Below are positions 13,604 through 14,550 of a stretch of 14,550 nt of DNA, piece by piece. The translations under genes were made by a program, and so were the position numbers. Position 1 is the stretch's first letter; each line of letters opens with the position of its first letter. The DNA comes from an uncultured Flavobacterium sp. Lineage in GTDB: Bacteria; Bacteroidota; Bacteroidia; Flavobacteriales; Flavobacteriaceae. Below the pieces are notes generated by a model. It made no database searches and had not been told where the DNA came from. It saw only the letters and a list, made by a program, of their open reading frames with translations. The DNA lies in assembly GCF_937967675.1 (NCBI RefSeq), contig NZ_CALBSN010000091.1:1-14550 (forward strand), read 5' to 3'.

Positions 13604-14550
13604 AATTCTTGAAAATTTTAAGTTCATCATTCATTATGTCAAAACCAGCAACCGAATTTCCGGAAAAGGCAGGGGCTAATGTGCCGTTTTGAAATGTTGT
13701 TTGTCCAATAAAAACTCGCGCTTCATCCCATAAATTTGCATCTATAAAGGATTGCAACGTTTTAGAACCACCTTCAATAATTACAGATTGTATGTCGTTT
13801 TGATATAAAATAGTACAAATTGAAGGAATCAGGTTAATATCAAAGATAGCATTTTCATAGATACAATTTTCAGTTGAAATGAAATTTTCGCTTTCCGTAA
13901 TAAAAATTGTTTTTTGGGAATTATTCTTAACATGATAGTTTTCAGAAATTTTTCCTGATTTATCCAACACAATTCGAATTGGATTGTTTCCTGAAAAATC
14001 TCGTGTATCCAATTTTGGATTATCGTCTAAAACAGTATTTGTTCCTACTAAAATAGCTTGTTCTTCTGTGCGCCATTTGTGAACTAATTGTCTAGAATAT
14101 GGATTTGTAATCCAAACTGGACTTTTTTCTTCTCTCGAAATCGGGGCAATAAATCCATCAGCGGTTTCGGCCCATTTCAAAATAATAAAAGGTCTTTTCT
14201 TTTGATGAAAGGTAAAAAATCGCTTGTTGAGTTTGTTGCATTCGTCTTCTAAAATGCCAACGGTTACATTTTTTCCACTTTCGACCAATTTTTTAATGCC
14301 ATTTCCAGCCACTTTTGCAAAAGGGTCAACGGTTCCAACTACAACATTCGGGATTTTATTAGCAATGATTAAATCGCAACATGGAGGTGTTTTCCCGAAG
14401 TGACTACACGGTTCTAAACTCACGTAAATTGTAGCTTCTTTTAACAACGATTTGTCTTTTACTGAATTCACAGCATTGACTTCCGCATGAGGTTCGCCTG
14501 CTTTTTTGTGCCAACCTTCGCCAATGATTTTACCATCATGCACAATCACA
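13596..14550 (-). CDS. ribD: RibD, bifunctional deaminase/reductase of riboflavin synthesis (5' end outside window)
   Basis: Carries out two steps of riboflavin synthesis: deamination of diaminohydroxyphosphoribosylaminopyrimidine and NADPH reduction of the ribose side chain. About 317 residues are visible. The gene runs off the right edge: the first codon seen is GTG inside the family's VGAVIVxxGKIIGEG strand, so roughly 30-40 N-terminal residues are missing and it must not be taken as the start. The deaminase zinc site is HAE (21-23) plus Cys48 and Cys57 in EPCSHFGKTPPC. The reductase domain starts near 119 (RPFIILKWAETADGFIA) and includes VGTNTVLDDNP (168-178) and the IEGGSKTL NADPH-site motif (258-265). 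It is the upstream member of an operon with the HAD, EamA and YigZ genes, overlapping the HAD start by eight bases. Confidence 0.95.
   Translation of the reverse strand, partial: VIVHDGKIIGEGWHKKAGEPHAEVNAVNSVKDKSLLKEATIYVSLEPCSHFGKTPPCCDLIIANKIPNVVVGTVDPFAKVAGNGIKKLVESGKNVTVGILEDECNKLNKRFFTFHQKKRPFIILKWAETADGFIAPISREEKSPVWITNPYSRQLVHKWRTEEQAILVGTNTVLDDNPKLDTRDFSGNNPIRIVLDKSGKISENYHVKNNSQKTIFITESENFISTENCIYENAIFDINLIPSICTILYQNDIQSVIIEGGSKTLQSFIDANLWDEARVFIGQTTFQNGTLAPAFSGNSVAGFDIMNDELKIFKNYD

Noticed and set aside
13440..13679. 79-codon forward ORF over the HAD/ribD overlap
   Set aside because: Opposite-strand shadow of two conserved genes; no motif or promoter.
14547..14549. GTG at the right edge as the start of ribD
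   Set aside because: The codon lies inside the conserved first strand of the deaminase domain and the zinc-site HAE comes only 21 residues later, so the gene continues beyond the window.

Overview
The window looks like ordinary chromosomal DNA of a Bacteroidota species, most likely family Flavobacteriaceae and near Flavobacterium. The DNA is AT-rich. Clear Shine-Dalgarno sequences are largely absent. Five transcription units are preceded by perfect matches to the Bacteroidota -7 promoter box TAnnTTTG (12-19, 2530-2537, 4032-4039, 4110-4117, 7578-7585). The proteins read like flavobacterial housekeeping proteins: a 482-residue GAPDH with an N-terminal extension, DnaA followed by a low-molecular-weight tyrosine phosphatase and a short RsmI-like methyltransferase, and a DUF2279-like protein. 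The genus assignment is inference; no 16S or other marker is present.

Layout, left to right. (1) trxB (+) converges on the long-form GAPDH gene (-); a strong GAAA-loop hairpin between them can terminate both. (2) An HtrA/DegP-type envelope protease (-) is divergent from dapF (+), each with its own -7 box in the gap. (3) dapF, a GNAT acetyltransferase, mltG and a DUF2279-like outer-membrane protein run in one direction with gaps of 11-20 bases and are probably one operon. A separately promoted lysozyme-like secreted protein follows. (4) A reverse-strand operon dnaA - LMW tyrosine phosphatase - RsmI-like methyltransferase (gaps of 3-4 bases) runs into it tail to tail. (5) A 203-base AT-rich gap separates dnaA from the divergent YbgC-type thioesterase. 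(6) A reverse-strand operon ribD (5' end outside the window) - HAD hydrolase - EamA transporter - YigZ/IMPACT protein ends with its stop codon overlapping that of the thioesterase gene.

Functions group into redox (TrxB), central carbon metabolism (GAPDH), lysine/peptidoglycan precursor supply (DapF), envelope and cell-wall work (HtrA, MltG, DUF2279 protein, lysozyme-like protein), replication initiation (DnaA) and riboflavin synthesis (RibD). I see no phage, IS element, CRISPR array, tRNA, rRNA, toxin-antitoxin or defence system.

I did not find a convincing new multi-gene system. The most unusual structure is a REP-like palindrome with flanking direct repeats at about 6569-6635. It lies directly after mltG and is read in frame as the N-terminal extension of the DUF2279 protein, in front of its apparent signal peptide. 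Other points worth a second look are two forward-strand terminators inside the 3' ends of opposing genes, a 20-base palindrome just upstream of dnaA, and the uncharacterised N-terminal domain of the GAPDH together with its non-aspartate cofactor position. No stretch over 300 bases lacks a gene.
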